From Enterobacter sp. BIGb0383 (GTDB lineage Bacteria; Pseudomonadota; Gammaproteobacteria; Enterobacterales; Enterobacteriaceae), in the NCBI RefSeq assembly GCF_003751845.1, contig NZ_RJKQ01000008.1, positions 1 to 64,000 on the forward strand: 64,000 nucleotides of DNA, in the 5' to 3' direction. How positions within the stretch are numbered: position 1 is the stretch's first letter; each line of letters starts with the position of its first letter. The notes beneath the pieces are model-generated. The model worked only from the letters and a program-made list of their open reading frames with translations. It was not told where the DNA came from and ran no database searches. Position numbers and translations under genes: made by a program. Positions 41,435 through 50,756 of this stretch are shown one piece after another.

Positions 41435-42259
41435 ATGCAGTTCTCTAAAATGCATGGCCTTGGCAACGATTTTATGGTCGTCGACGCGGTAACGCAGAAT
41501 GTCTTTTTTTCCCCGGAGCTGATTCGTCGACTGGCGGATCGCCATCTGGGCGTCGGGTTCGATCAGCTGCTGGTGGTTGAACCGCCTTACGATCCCGATC
41601 TGGATTTCCACTACCGTATTTTTAACGCCGACGGTAGCGAAGTGTCGCAGTGCGGCAATGGCGCCCGCTGTTTTGCCCGTTTTGTCCGTCTGAAAGGGCT
41701 GACTAACAAGCGTGATATCCGGGTCAGCACCGCCAATGGCCGCATGGTTCTGACCATCACCGACGACGAGCTGGTACGCGTGAATATGGGCGAGCCCAAT
41801 TTTGAGCCGTCCGACGTGCCGTTCCGCGCTAACAAAGCGGAAAAGACCTATATTATGCGTGCGGCAGAGCAGACAGTATTGTGCGGGGTGGTATCGATGG
41901 GTAACCCACACTGCGTCATTCAGGTTAATGATGTGGAAACGGCCGATGTTGAAACCTTAGGTCCGGTACTGGAAAGTCATGAGCGTTTCCCGGAGCGGGC
42001 CAATATCGGTTTTATGCAGGTCGTGAGTCGGCAGCATATTCGTCTGCGCGTCTTTGAACGCGGTGCCGGGGAAACCCAGGCCTGCGGTAGCGGCGCGTGT
42101 GCGGCGGTTGCCGTCGGAATTCTGCAGGATTTACTGGCGGAAGAGGTGCGGGTAGACCTGCCCGGTGGGCGTCTCGATATCGCCTGGAAAGGCCCGGGTC
42201 ATCCTCTGTTTATGACCGGCCCGGCAGCACATGTCTATGACGGGTTTATTCATCTATGA
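41435..42259 (+). CDS. dapF: Diaminopimelate epimerase
   Basis: DapF interconverts LL- and meso-diaminopimelate for lysine and peptidoglycan. The 274-residue protein has the two catalytic cysteines C73 (SQCGNGARC) and C217 (ACGSGACAA) in its mirror-related halves. Its stop overlaps the start of yigA (ATGA). Confidence 0.97.
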   Translation: MQFSKMHGLGNDFMVVDAVTQNVFFSPELIRRLADRHLGVGFDQLLVVEPPYDPDLDFHYRIFNADGSEVSQCGNGARCFARFVRLKGLTNKRDIRVSTANGRMVLTITDDELVRVNMGEPNFEPSDVPFRANKAEKTYIMRAAEQTVLCGVVSMGNPHCVIQVNDVETADVETLGPVLESHERFPERANIGFMQVVSRQHIRLRVFERGAGETQACGSGACAAVAVGILQDLLAEEVRVDLPGGRLDIAWKGPGHPLFMTGPAAHVYDGFIHL

Positions 42260-42963
42260 AGCAAGTCGAGGAAGAACAGCAGGAAACCCCCGCCGAACTC
42301 AATGACAGCACGGTGGTGGATTATCTGTTGCAGCATCCCGAGTTTTTTATCCGCAATGCGCGGGCGGTAGAACAGATGCGGGTGCCGCATCCGGTGCGCG
42401 GTACCGTCTCTCTGGTTGAGTGGCAGATGGCGCGATCGCGCCACCGTATCAACGCCCTCGAAGAGAACATGACCCTGCTGATGGAGCAGGCGACGGCCAA
42501 CGAAGGGCTGTTTTATCGCCTGCTGCGCCTGCAAAATCGCCTGGCCTCTGCGCAGAGCCTGGAAGAGATGCTGAATCGCTTTCACCGCTGGGCGCGTGAG
42601 CTGGGGCTGGCCGGGGCGACGCTTCGCCTGTTCCCGGATCGCTGGCGTCTTGGTGCGCCCTCCGGATTTACCCGACTGGCGCTGAGCCGTCAGGCTTTTG
42701 AGCCGCTGCGTATTCAGCGTCTTGGGCAGCAGAACCACTACCTTGGTCAGCTAAACGGGCCGGAATTGCTGGTGGTCCTGCCCGAGGCGAAAGCCGTCGG
42801 CTCCGTGGCGATGTCGCTGATGGGCCAGGATGGCGATCTGGGGGTGATCCTGTTCAGCAGCCGCGATGCGCATCACTACCAGTCGGGTCAGGGCACCCAG
42901 CTGCTACAGGAGATCGCGCTGATGCTACCCGACCTGCTGGAGCGCTGGATTGAGCGCGTATGA
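42256..42963 (+). CDS. yigA: DUF484 protein YigA
   Basis: This 235-residue protein belongs to the DUF484 family: an N-terminal helical stretch with [12 protein letters not shown], a coiled-coil region (about residues 55-80) and a C-terminal GAF-like domain. Function is unknown. It is translationally coupled to both dapF and xerC by ATGA overlaps, an order conserved in enteric bacteria. Confidence 0.93.
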   Translation: MKQVEEEQQETPAELNDSTVVDYLLQHPEFFIRNARAVEQMRVPHPVRGTVSLVEWQMARSRHRINALEENMTLLMEQATANEGLFYRLLRLQNRLASAQSLEEMLNRFHRWARELGLAGATLRLFPDRWRLGAPSGFTRLALSRQAFEPLRIQRLGQQNHYLGQLNGPELLVVLPEAKAVGSVAMSLMGQDGDLGVILFSSRDAHHYQSGQGTQLLQEIALMLPDLLERWIERV

Positions 42964-43859
42964 GCAGCGAGCTGCACGATCCGGTTACCCGATTCCTCCG
43001 CTATCTGGGCGTTGAGCGCCAGCTCAGCCCGATCACCCTGCTGAACTATCAGCGTCAGCTTGATGCCATCATTGCCTTAGCCGGGGAAACCGGCGTCAAA
43101 AGCTGGCAACAATGTGACGCTGCCGCGGTGCGTACCTTTGCCGTACGCAGCCGCCGTAAAGGTCTGGGCGCCGCCAGCCTGGCTCTTCGCATCTCCGCGC
43201 TGCGCAGTTTTTTCGACTGGCTGGTCAGTCAGGGCGAGCTACAGGCTAATCCGGCCAAAGGCGTGGTGACGCCGAAAGCGCCCCGCCATTTACCGAAAAA
43301 TATCGACGTCGATGATGTGAGCCGCCTGCTGGATATCGATCTTAACGATCCCCTGGCGGTACGCGATCGGGCGATGCTGGAGGTGATGTACGGCGCGGGC
43401 CTGCGTCTTTCCGAACTGGTCAACCTCGATATTCGCCATCTCGATCTCGACAGCGGCGAAGTCTGGGTCATGGGGAAAGGCAGCAAAGAGCGACGTCTGC
43501 CGATCGGCCGCAATGCCGTGGCATGGATTGAGCACTGGCTTGATCTGCGCGGTCTGTTCGGAACCGATGACGACGCGCTGTTTTTATCAAAGCTGGGCAA
43601 GCGTATTTCTGCCCGCAACGTACAGAAACGCTTTGCGGAGTGGGGGATTAAGCAGGGGCTGAACAGCCACGTTCATCCCCATAAGCTGCGCCACTCCTTC
43701 GCTACCCATATGCTGGAGTCGAGCGGCGATCTGCGCGGCGTACAGGAGCTGCTGGGCCACGCCAATCTCTCCACCACCCAGATTTATACCCATCTCGACT
43801 TTCAACACCTTGCTTCGGTTTACGATGCGGCGCATCCACGCGCCAAACGGGGGAAATAA
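42960..43859 (+). CDS. xerC: Tyrosine recombinase XerC
   Basis: XerC acts with XerD at dif to resolve chromosome dimers at division. The 299-residue protein has an N-terminal SAM-like core-binding domain and a catalytic domain with R149, K173, H241, R244, H267 and the nucleophile Y276 ([15 protein letters not shown]). It overlaps yigA by four bases and yigB by one. Confidence 0.97.
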   Translation: MSSELHDPVTRFLRYLGVERQLSPITLLNYQRQLDAIIALAGETGVKSWQQCDAAAVRTFAVRSRRKGLGAASLALRISALRSFFDWLVSQGELQANPAKGVVTPKAPRHLPKNIDVDDVSRLLDIDLNDPLAVRDRAMLEVMYGAGLRLSELVNLDIRHLDLDSGEVWVMGKGSKERRLPIGRNAVAWIEHWLDLRGLFGTDDDALFLSKLGKRISARNVQKRFAEWGIKQGLNSHVHPHKLRHSFATHMLESSGDLRGVQELLGHANLSTTQIYTHLDFQHLASVYDAAHPRAKRGK

Positions 43860-44575
43860 TGCTTTTTTACCGCCCGCTGGGTCATATCTCAGCACTGACG
43901 TTTGACCTGGATGACACCCTTTATGATAACCGCCCGGTGATCCTGCGTACCGAGCAGGAGTCGCTGGCGTTTGTGCAGAATTACCATCCGGCCCTGAAGG
44001 GGCTGCAGAACGCGGACTTCCAGCGGATGCGTCAGGCGCTGCGCGATAGTGACCCGGAAATTTACCATGACGTCACCGAATGGCGGCGGCGTGCGGTGGA
44101 GCGCACCATGCTGGATGCGGGATTGAGCGGCCATGAAGCGAAGGCCGGTGCCGATGCGGCAATGGAAAACTTCGCGTCCTGGCGCAGTCGCATTGATGTA
44201 CCGGAGCAGACCCATGAAACCCTGCGCCAGCTGGCTAAAAAATGGCCCCTGGTGGCGATCACCAACGGCAATGCCCGGCCGGAGCTGTGCGGCCTCGACG
44301 GCTATTTTGACTTTGTGCTGCGGGCCGGGCCGGATGGCCGCTCCAAGCCGTTTGAGGATATGTATCATCTGGCGGCCAGGCGACTGAACCTGCCGCTAAA
44401 TGAGATTCTTCATGTCGGGGACGATCTGACCACCGACGTGGCCGGGGCGATTCGCTGCGGGATGCAGGCCTGCTGGATCAAACCGGAAAATACCGACCTG
44501 ATGCTGGCCCTTGATGGCCGCCTGCTTCCGCACGTGGAAATTTCACGGTTGGCATCCCTCTCCGCGCTGATATAA
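43859..44575 (+). CDS. yigB: HAD phosphatase YigB
   Basis: YigB is a haloacid-dehalogenase phosphatase; in E. coli it dephosphorylates FMN and the riboflavin precursor 5-amino-6-(5-phosphoribitylamino)uracil. The 238-residue protein has motif [11 protein letters not shown] near the N-terminus, motif II ITNGNA and motif [15 protein letters not shown], with a helical C1 cap. Its ATG overlaps the xerC stop (TAATG). Confidence 0.95.
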   Translation: MLFYRPLGHISALTFDLDDTLYDNRPVILRTEQESLAFVQNYHPALKGLQNADFQRMRQALRDSDPEIYHDVTEWRRRAVERTMLDAGLSGHEAKAGADAAMENFASWRSRIDVPEQTHETLRQLAKKWPLVAITNGNARPELCGLDGYFDFVLRAGPDGRSKPFEDMYHLAARRLNLPLNEILHVGDDLTTDVAGAIRCGMQACWIKPENTDLMLALDGRLLPHVEISRLASLSALI

Positions 44576-44586
44576 TCACCGCAGTT

Positions 44587-44602
44587 CTGTATATATTAAC
44601 AG
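44587..44602 (+). promoter_or_regulatory. LexA box of uvrD
   Basis: CTGT-N8-ACAG with an AT-rich centre (ATATATTA) is a near-perfect LexA operator, 35 bases before uvrD. It places uvrD in the SOS regulon, as in E. coli. Confidence 0.92.
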
Positions 44603-44623
44603 GGGTCTTAGCGCCCCTTTTTT
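44601..44623 (+). terminator. uvrD attenuator
   Basis: AGGGG pairs with CCCCT around an eight-base loop and runs into six T residues, directly after the LexA box and before the uvrD start. Transcripts from the SOS promoter must pass it; attenuation has been described for E. coli uvrD. Confidence 0.75.
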
Positions 44624-44637
44624 AGCCGACGGTGCCC

Positions 44638-46800
44638 ATGGACGTTTCTTATCTGCTAGACAGCCTCAATGACAAACAGCGCGACGCCGTGGCGGCGACG
44701 CGCAGCAATATGCTGGTTCTGGCAGGGGCAGGCAGCGGCAAGACGCGCGTGCTGGTGCACCGTATCGCCTGGCTGATCAGCGTGGAAAACTGCTCTCCGT
44801 ATTCCATTATGGCGGTGACCTTCACCAACAAAGCCGCCGCCGAGATGCGCCACCGTATCGGCGATCTGATGGGCACCACCCAGGGCGGAATGTGGGTCGG
44901 CACCTTCCACGGGCTGGCGCACCGTCTGCTGCGTGCGCACCATCTTGATGCCCGGCTGCCGCAGGATTTTCAAATTCTCGACAGCGAAGACCAGCTGCGT
45001 CTGCTGAAACGTCTGATCAAAGCCATGAACCTCGACGAGAAGCAGTTCCCTGCGCGTCAGGGGATGTGGTACATCAACGGCCAGAAGGACGAGGGGCTGC
45101 GTCCGCACCATATTGAAACCTACGGTAATCCCATCGAGCAGACCTGGCAGAAGGTGTATCAGGCCTATCAGGAAGCCTGCGACCGCGCAGGGCTGGTGGA
45201 TTTCGCCGAGCTGCTGCTGCGTGCCCATGAGCTGTGGCTGAACAAGCCGCATATTCTCCAGCACTATCGCGAGCGCTTTACCAATATCCTGGTAGACGAA
45301 TTCCAGGATACCAACAATATTCAGTACGCCTGGATCCGCCTGCTGGCGGGCGAAACCGGCAAAGTGATGATCGTCGGCGATGATGACCAGTCGATCTACG
45401 GCTGGCGCGGGGCGCAGGTGGAAAACATCCAGCGCTTCCTTAACGACTTCCCCGGCGCGGAGACCATTCGCCTTGAGCAGAACTATCGCTCAACCAGCAA
45501 TATCCTCAATGCGGCCAACGCCCTGATTGAGAACAACGACGGTCGACTGGGCAAAAAACTGTGGACCGACGGCAGCGAAGGCGAACCGATCTCCCTCTAC
45601 TGCGCCTTTAACGAACTCGATGAAGCGCGCTTTGTCGTTAACCGGATCAAGACCTGGCAGGAGAACGGCGGGCAGTTGACCCAGTGCGCCATTCTCTACC
45701 GCAGCAACGCCCAGTCACGCGTGCTGGAAGAGGCGCTGCTGCAGGGCAGCATGCCGTACCGAATTTACGGCGGGATGCGCTTCTTCGAACGTCAGGAAAT
45801 TAAAGACGCGCTTTCATATCTGCGTCTGATCGCGAATCGCAATGACGATGCGGCGTTCGAGCGCGTGGTCAATACGCCGACCCGCGGCATTGGCGATCGT
45901 ACTCTCGACGTGGTGCGCCAGGCCTCACGCGACCGCCAGCTGACGCTGTGGCAGGCGACCCGTGAACTGTTGCAGGAAAAAGCGCTGGCCGGACGTGCCG
46001 CCAGTGCGATGCAACGTTTCCTCGAGCTGATTGATGCGATGGCGCAGGAAACCGCTGATATGCCGCTGCATGTGCAGACTGACCGGGTCATCAACGACTC
46101 CGGGCTGCGCACCATGTACGAGCAGGAAAAAGGCGAAAAGGGTCAGGCCCGCGTCGAGAACTTAGAGGAACTGGTGACGGCAACGCGCCAGTTCAGCTAT
46201 CAGGACGAAGATGAAGATCTGATGCCGCTGCAGGCGTTTCTATCCCATGCGGCCCTGGAAGCAGGTGAAGGCCAGGCGGACAGCTGGCAGGACGCGGTGC
46301 AGCTGATGACGCTGCACTCGGCGAAAGGGCTGGAGTTCCCGCAGGTGTTTATCGTCGGTATGGAAGAGGGGATGTTCCCGAGCCAGATGTCGCTGGATGA
46401 AGGTGGCCGTCTTGAAGAGGAGCGTCGTCTGGCCTACGTGGGCGTAACCCGTGCGATGCAGAAGCTGACCCTGACCTACGCCGAAACCCGCCGTCTTTAC
46501 GGCAAAGAGGTTTACCATCGGCCCTCACGCTTTATCGGCGAGCTGCCGGAAGCCTGTGTGGAAGAGGTGCGCCTGCGCGCCACGGTCAGTCGCCCGGTGA
46601 ACCATCAGCGGATGGGCACGCCGCTGGCGGAAAACGACACCGGCTACAAGCTGGGCCAGCGCGTGCGTCATGCGAAATTTGGCGAAGGGACCATCGTCAA
46701 TCTGGAAGGCAGCGGTGAACACAGTCGGCTGCAGGTGGCGTTTCAGGGGCAGGGGATCAAGTGGCTTGTGGCCGCCTATGCCCGTCTGGAAACAGTCTAA
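44638..46800 (+). CDS. uvrD: DNA helicase II
   Basis: UvrD is the SF1A 3'-5' helicase that removes UvrC and the excised oligomer in nucleotide excision repair and unwinds DNA in mismatch repair. The 720-residue protein has Walker A AGAGSGKT at 29-36, [20 protein letters not shown] and VGVTRAMQ, and the C-terminal Tudor-like segment (RVRHAKFGEGTIVNLEG). The start MDVSYLL at 44638 matches E. coli. It has its own LexA-controlled promoter. Confidence 0.97.
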   Translation: MDVSYLLDSLNDKQRDAVAATRSNMLVLAGAGSGKTRVLVHRIAWLISVENCSPYSIMAVTFTNKAAAEMRHRIGDLMGTTQGGMWVGTFHGLAHRLLRAHHLDARLPQDFQILDSEDQLRLLKRLIKAMNLDEKQFPARQGMWYINGQKDEGLRPHHIETYGNPIEQTWQKVYQAYQEACDRAGLVDFAELLLRAHELWLNKPHILQHYRERFTNILVDEFQDTNNIQYAWIRLLAGETGKVMIVGDDDQSIYGWRGAQVENIQRFLNDFPGAETIRLEQNYRSTSNILNAANALIENNDGRLGKKLWTDGSEGEPISLYCAFNELDEARFVVNRIKTWQENGGQLTQCAILYRSNAQSRVLEEALLQGSMPYRIYGGMRFFERQEIKDALSYLRLIANRNDDAAFERVVNTPTRGIGDRTLDVVRQASRDRQLTLWQATRELLQEKALAGRAASAMQRFLELIDAMAQETADMPLHVQTDRVINDSGLRTMYEQEKGEKGQARVENLEELVTATRQFSYQDEDEDLMPLQAFLSHAALEAGEGQADSWQDAVQLMTLHSAKGLEFPQVFIVGMEEGMFPSQMSLDEGGRLEEERRLAYVGVTRAMQKLTLTYAETRRLYGKEVYHRPSRFIGELPEACVEEVRLRATVSRPVNHQRMGTPLAENDTGYKLGQRVRHAKFGEGTIVNLEGSGEHSRLQVAFQGQGIKWLVAAYARLETV

Positions 46801-47158
46801 CTTTCAGAAAAATATCATTATTTTGTAATATTCTGCTAGCCTTATAGGCCAGAGGTTAATTATTGCCCTTTCGCGTTTCGTTGCGTGTTGACGCCTTATG
46901 GCTGCTGGCGTAACATGCGCGCACGATTACGCTAAGAGGACATTCGCCTTGGACACACCCAGTAGATGCTGGCTCAATTCCCTGTCAATCAGGAACAACT
47001 CCTAAGGCTATCTCCTCCTGCTGATGGCCTTAGTGGTTGTCAGCGATATGCGTTATTCCCGTCGCTCTGAGTCAGGCTGTTTAATGGTCTGAAACCCAAA
47101 TTGTTTCTGTGTGCCCACCGAACTGTCCGATAATTTTTTTGCATTGGGAGTCCCGGTC
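46801..47158 (+). promoter_or_regulatory. corA leader region
   Basis: The 358 bases between uvrD and corA hold the corA promoter and a long leader with short reading frames. In Salmonella the corA leader is known to be controlled by translation of a small ORF and Rho-dependent termination. Besides the candidate at 46949, a frame of 34 codons opens at 46966 without a clear ribosome site. Confidence 0.5.
46949..47005 (+). CDS. Candidate corA leader peptide
   Basis: An 18-codon frame starts with TTG eight bases after AAGAGGA, a strong ribosome site, and ends TAA. The peptide reads LDTPSRCWLNSLSIRNNS (first residue Met if used). Its placement in the corA leader suggests a regulatory leader peptide of the CorL kind; I cannot confirm identity with the Salmonella peptide. 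Confidence 0.45.
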   Translation: MDTPSRCWLNSLSIRNNS

Positions 47159-48109
47159 ATGCTGAGCGCATTCCAACTGGAAAATAACAAACTTTCTCGC
47201 CTGGAAGCGGATGAGCCACAGCCTCTAATTGACGCTGTGTGGGTTGATCTAGTCGAACCGGACGACGACGAGCGACAACGCGTACAAACCGAGCTGGGGC
47301 AGAACCTGGCGACCCGCCCGGAGCTGGAAGATATCGAGGCCTCGGCGCGCTTCTTTGAAGACGAAGACGGTCTGCATATCCACTCCTTTTTCTTCTTCGA
47401 AGATGCTGAAGATCACGCCGGTAACTCCACCGTGGCATTTACGATCCGCGACGGTCGCCTGTTTACCCTGCGCGAGCGCGAGCTGCCTGCGTTTCGTCTC
47501 TACCGCATGCGCGCCCGCAGTCAGGCCATGATGGACGGCAACGCCTACGAGCTGCTGCTGGATCTGTTTGAAACTAAAATCGAACAGCTGGCGGATGAGA
47601 TCGAAAACATCTACAGCGATCTGGAAAAGCTAAGCCGGGTGATTATGGAAGGGCGACAGGGCGATGAATACGACGCCGCGCTCTCTACCCTGGCGGAACA
47701 GGAAGATATCGGCTGGAAGGTACGTCTGTGTCTGATGGATACCCAGCGGGCGCTGAACTTCCTGGTGCGTAAGGCGCGTCTGCCGGGCGGTCAGCTGGAG
47801 CAGGCGCGTGAAATCCTGCGCGATATCGAATCCCTGCTGCCACACAACGAATCCCTGTTCCAGAAGGTTAACTTCCTGATGCAGGCGGCGATGGGCTTTA
47901 TCAACATTGAGCAGAACCGCATTATCAAGATCTTCTCGGTGGTCTCGGTGGTCTTTCTGCCGCCAACGCTGGTGGCATCAAGCTACGGGATGAACTTCGA
48001 ATTTATGCCGGAACTGAACTGGAGCTTTGGCTACCCGGGCGCAATCATCTTTATGATGCTTGCCGGCCTGGCGCCGTATCTCTACTTCAAACGTCGTAAC
48101 TGGTTGTAA
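47159..48109 (+). CDS. corA: Magnesium transporter CorA
   Basis: CorA is the pentameric inner-membrane channel for Mg2+ (also Co2+ and Ni2+). The 316-residue protein has a large cytoplasmic alpha/beta domain, a long stalk helix and two C-terminal transmembrane helices with the selectivity motif YGMNF near residue 275 and the MPEL loop. The basic C-terminus FKRRNWL is typical. The start at 47159 matches E. coli; an upstream extension to 47111 is rejected. Confidence 0.96.
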   Translation: MLSAFQLENNKLSRLEADEPQPLIDAVWVDLVEPDDDERQRVQTELGQNLATRPELEDIEASARFFEDEDGLHIHSFFFFEDAEDHAGNSTVAFTIRDGRLFTLRERELPAFRLYRMRARSQAMMDGNAYELLLDLFETKIEQLADEIENIYSDLEKLSRVIMEGRQGDEYDAALSTLAEQEDIGWKVRLCLMDTQRALNFLVRKARLPGGQLEQAREILRDIESLLPHNESLFQKVNFLMQAAMGFINIEQNRIIKIFSVVSVVFLPPTLVASSYGMNFEFMPELNWSFGYPGAIIFMMLAGLAPYLYFKRRNWL

Positions 48110-48121
48110 TCTTTTCTTTTT

Positions 48122-48142
48122 CCCCTCTCCTTCGGAGAGGGG
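48122..48142. repeat. Intergenic inverted repeat, corA/rarD
   Basis: CCCCTCTCC-TTC-GGAGAGGGG is a perfect nine-base-pair hairpin between the convergent corA and rarD. It has no T tract on either 3' side. Hairpins of this CCTCTCC/GGAGAGG type recur between genes in enteric genomes. Confidence 0.6.
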
Positions 48143-48150
48143 AAGATATC

Positions 48151-49047
48151 CTACAGTCCCTTTCTTACCCTGCGCTGGGTATAAATCGCATCGATGATAA
48201 ACAGCGCCAGCGCCGCCCAGATAAAGGCAAAAGTCACCATCTTATCCGTTCCTGGCACCTCGCCGTAAAACAGCACCGCCAGTAAAAACATCAGGGTCGG
48301 ACCGATATACTGGAAGAAGCCCAGAGTTGAAAGACGCAGTCGCGTCGCCGCGCCGGTAAAGCACAGCAGCGGGATTGTGGTGACCACGCCAGCGGCGATC
48401 AGCAGCAGGTTTAGCGACCAGGGATTGCTGCTCAGATGGCTGGTCGGGCTGTCGGTAATGCCAAACAGCCAGATCGCGGCGACAGGCAGCAGCCACAGGG
48501 TTTCGACCAGCATGCCGGTCTGGGCATCAACGGCAATTTTCTTACGCAACAGGCCATAAAACGCAAAGCTAAAGGCCAGGCCGAGGGCAATCACCGGCAG
48601 GGAGCCAAAGGTCCATAGCTGGACCAGGACGCCGGTTGCTGCCAGCATCACTGCCAGCCACTGCATCCGGCGAAAGCGCTCGCCGAGGAACAGCATCCCC
48701 AGTAGCACATTGACCAGCGGGTTAATAAAGTACCCGAGGCTGGCCTCCAGCATATGATTATGATTGACCGACCAGATAAACAGCAGCCAGTTACCGCCAA
48801 TCAGCACCGCCGACAGCGCCAGCAGGGCGATTTTTTTTGGCATCCGCAGCAGTTTTTTCATCTGCGGCCACTGACGGCTGACTGAAATCAGCGCCACCAT
48901 AAAGAAAAATGACCAGATCACCCGGTGGGTCAGAATTTCATCGGCGGGGACGAACCCAATAAGCTTGAAATAGGCCGGGGCGATGCCCCAAATAAAATAG
49001 GCGGCGAGGGCGAGGATGACCCCTTGCCGCGTCTGTTTTGCATCCAT
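48151..49047 (-). CDS. rarD: EamA-family permease RarD
   Basis: This 298-residue inner-membrane protein belongs to the drug/metabolite transporter superfamily with two EamA repeats and about ten hydrophobic segments. It matches E. coli RarD, annotated as a chloramphenicol-sensitivity protein; the substrate is not established. In E. coli yigF and yigG lie between corA and rarD; they are absent here. Confidence 0.92.
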   Translation of the reverse strand: MDAKQTRQGVILALAAYFIWGIAPAYFKLIGFVPADEILTHRVIWSFFFMVALISVSRQWPQMKKLLRMPKKIALLALSAVLIGGNWLLFIWSVNHNHMLEASLGYFINPLVNVLLGMLFLGERFRRMQWLAVMLAATGVLVQLWTFGSLPVIALGLAFSFAFYGLLRKKIAVDAQTGMLVETLWLLPVAAIWLFGITDSPTSHLSSNPWSLNLLLIAAGVVTTIPLLCFTGAATRLRLSTLGFFQYIGPTLMFLLAVLFYGEVPGTDKMVTFAFIWAALALFIIDAIYTQRRVRKGL

Positions 49048-49098
49048 CGGGAGAACTCATTGCAGAAATGTAAACGTATTTTACCCGATTTTGTGTAC

Positions 49099-49572
49099 TC
49101 AACCCACCATATAAGTGGCGGTCGCGCTGGCGATATGGATTTGTTCCTCGTTGTGTAACTCAACCCGCGCCACCGCGACTTTGTTACCGGCACGCAGCAG
49201 GCTGCTGCTGGCAGTAAAGCGGTTGCCGCGTCCCGGACGCAAATAGTCGACCCGCAAATCGATGGTGCCCATTCTGGATAAGCGCTGACGCAGTTCCTCC
49301 TCGCTAATGGTGTCGTGGCGGGTGAGGGTACTGCCCACGCAGACCAGACCGGCGGCGACGTCCAGAGCGGAGGCGATCACGCCGCCGTGCAGAATACTTT
49401 GCGCCCAGTTGCCGACCATCATCGGCTGATTGTTAAAAGCCAGCTGGGCAAAGTCTTTCTCATAGCGCTCTAGCTCAAGACCCAGAGCGCGGTTGAACGG
49501 CATATGGTAGACGAAGATTTCGCCGACCAGTTTCAGCGCCTCTTCGGCGGTGAGCGGGGATGGGGTGGTCAT
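49099..49572 (-). CDS. yigI: Hotdog-fold thioesterase YigI
   Basis: This 157-residue protein is a PaaI/hotdog thioesterase: [14 protein letters not shown] carries the family helix after the catalytic-region turn, and [12 protein letters not shown] is the typical strand. E. coli YigI has been described as an acyl-CoA thioesterase for medium and long chains. It lies 51 bases upstream of rarD on the same strand. Confidence 0.92.
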   Translation of the reverse strand: MTTPSPLTAEEALKLVGEIFVYHMPFNRALGLELERYEKDFAQLAFNNQPMMVGNWAQSILHGGVIASALDVAAGLVCVGSTLTRHDTISEEELRQRLSRMGTIDLRVDYLRPGRGNRFTASSSLLRAGNKVAVARVELHNEEQIHIASATATYMVG

Positions 49573-49726
49573 ACGCCCTCCTTGGGTTAATGAGATGTTG
49601 ATTTTATGCTTCCATTTTGTTTCTTTCCACTTTAAGAACGGATAACCGGGCAGGATTTAAGGAAGTCTGTAAAATAGGGCAAAATTTCCCCCTTTTACAC
49701 AGATCTGGTTCAGGAGAAGACAACCG

Positions 49727-50596
49727 ATGCGGGCAATACTGGGTTGGTTACTGGCGGCTGCCGCGCTGCCGTTTACAGCATTTGCGCAGGAAGCGACAGT
49801 AAAAGAAGTCCATGACACACCGGCCGTTCGCGGCAGCATTATCGCCAATATGCTGCAGGAACATGACAATCCGTTCACCCTCTATCCTTACGAGTCGAAC
49901 TACTTACTCTATACCTGGACCAGCGATCTCAATAAAGAAGCGATTAGCTCTTATAACTGGGCAGAGCATTCGCGTAAGGATGAAGTGAAATTCCAGCTGA
50001 GCCTCGCTTTCCCGCTGTGGCGCGGTATCCTCGGGGACAACTCCGTGCTCGGGGCTTCCTATACGCAGAAATCCTGGTGGCAGCTCTCCAATAAAGGTGA
50101 ATCTTCCCCGTTCCGTGAAACCAACTATGAGCCACAGCTGTTCCTCGGTTTCGCGACCGATTACCGCCTGGCGGGCTGGACTCTGCGTGACGTTGAACTC
50201 GGGTATAACCACGACTCAAACGGCCGCTCCGACCCGACATCCCGCAGCTGGAACCGCCTCTATACCCGCCTGATGGCGCAGAACGGTAACTGGCTGGTGG
50301 AGGTGAAACCCTGGTATGTTATCGGCGACACCGACGATAACCCGAATATCACCAAATATATGGGTTACTACCAGCTGAAGCTCGGCTACCAGCTGGGTGA
50401 CGCGATACTGAGCGCGAAAGGGCAGTACAACTGGAATACCGGCTACGGCGGTGCGGAAATTGGCGTGAGCTATCCGGTCACTCGCCACGTGCGCTTCTAT
50501 ACCCAGGTGTATAGCGGCTATGGTGAATCGCTGATTGATTACAACTTTAACCAGACGCGCGTTGGCGTTGGCGTGATGCTTAACGATCTGTTCTAA
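49727..50596 (+). CDS. pldA: Outer-membrane phospholipase A
   Basis: PldA (OMPLA) hydrolyses surface phospholipids in a calcium-dependent dimer and helps keep outer-membrane asymmetry. The 289-residue precursor has a signal peptide (1-20, ending AFA) and a 12-strand barrel. Catalytic H162, S164 and N176 of the precursor correspond to mature H142, S144 and N156 in YNHDSNGRSDP and the following SWNR. It ends with phenylalanine, as expected for a barrel. Confidence 0.97.
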   Translation: MRAILGWLLAAAALPFTAFAQEATVKEVHDTPAVRGSIIANMLQEHDNPFTLYPYESNYLLYTWTSDLNKEAISSYNWAEHSRKDEVKFQLSLAFPLWRGILGDNSVLGASYTQKSWWQLSNKGESSPFRETNYEPQLFLGFATDYRLAGWTLRDVELGYNHDSNGRSDPTSRSWNRLYTRLMAQNGNWLVEVKPWYVIGDTDDNPNITKYMGYYQLKLGYQLGDAILSAKGQYNWNTGYGGAEIGVSYPVTRHVRFYTQVYSGYGESLIDYNFNQTRVGVGVMLNDLF

Positions 50597-50706
50597 CCTT
50601 TATTCTGCCGGACGGCTCGCAAAGCCGTGTCGGTCGATTGTCCAGCGGGCGTTTTGATTGCGTCGCGGCACGAAGGATTTCATGTAAAGCATTGCAGTTT
50701 CTCTCG

Positions 50707-50740
50707 CAGGCGCTGAAAATAGCGCCTGTTTTTATTTTTT
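50707..50740 (+). terminator. Terminator between pldA and recQ
   Basis: CAGGCGCT and AGCGCCTG form a perfect eight-base-pair stem with loop GAAAAT, followed by TTTTTATTTTTT. It ends only 16 bases before the recQ GTG, leaving no room for a promoter after it. Confidence 0.88.
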
Positions 50741-50756
50741 GACAGACGGGGTTGAT

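Noticed and set aside
47111-47158. 16-residue N-terminal extension of CorA
   Set aside because: CorA starts at MLSAFQL in E. coli; the extension has no family support.
50739-50756. Upstream TTG start for recQ
   Set aside because: The TTG is part of the terminator T tract and E. coli RecQ starts at the equivalent of the GTG at 50757.
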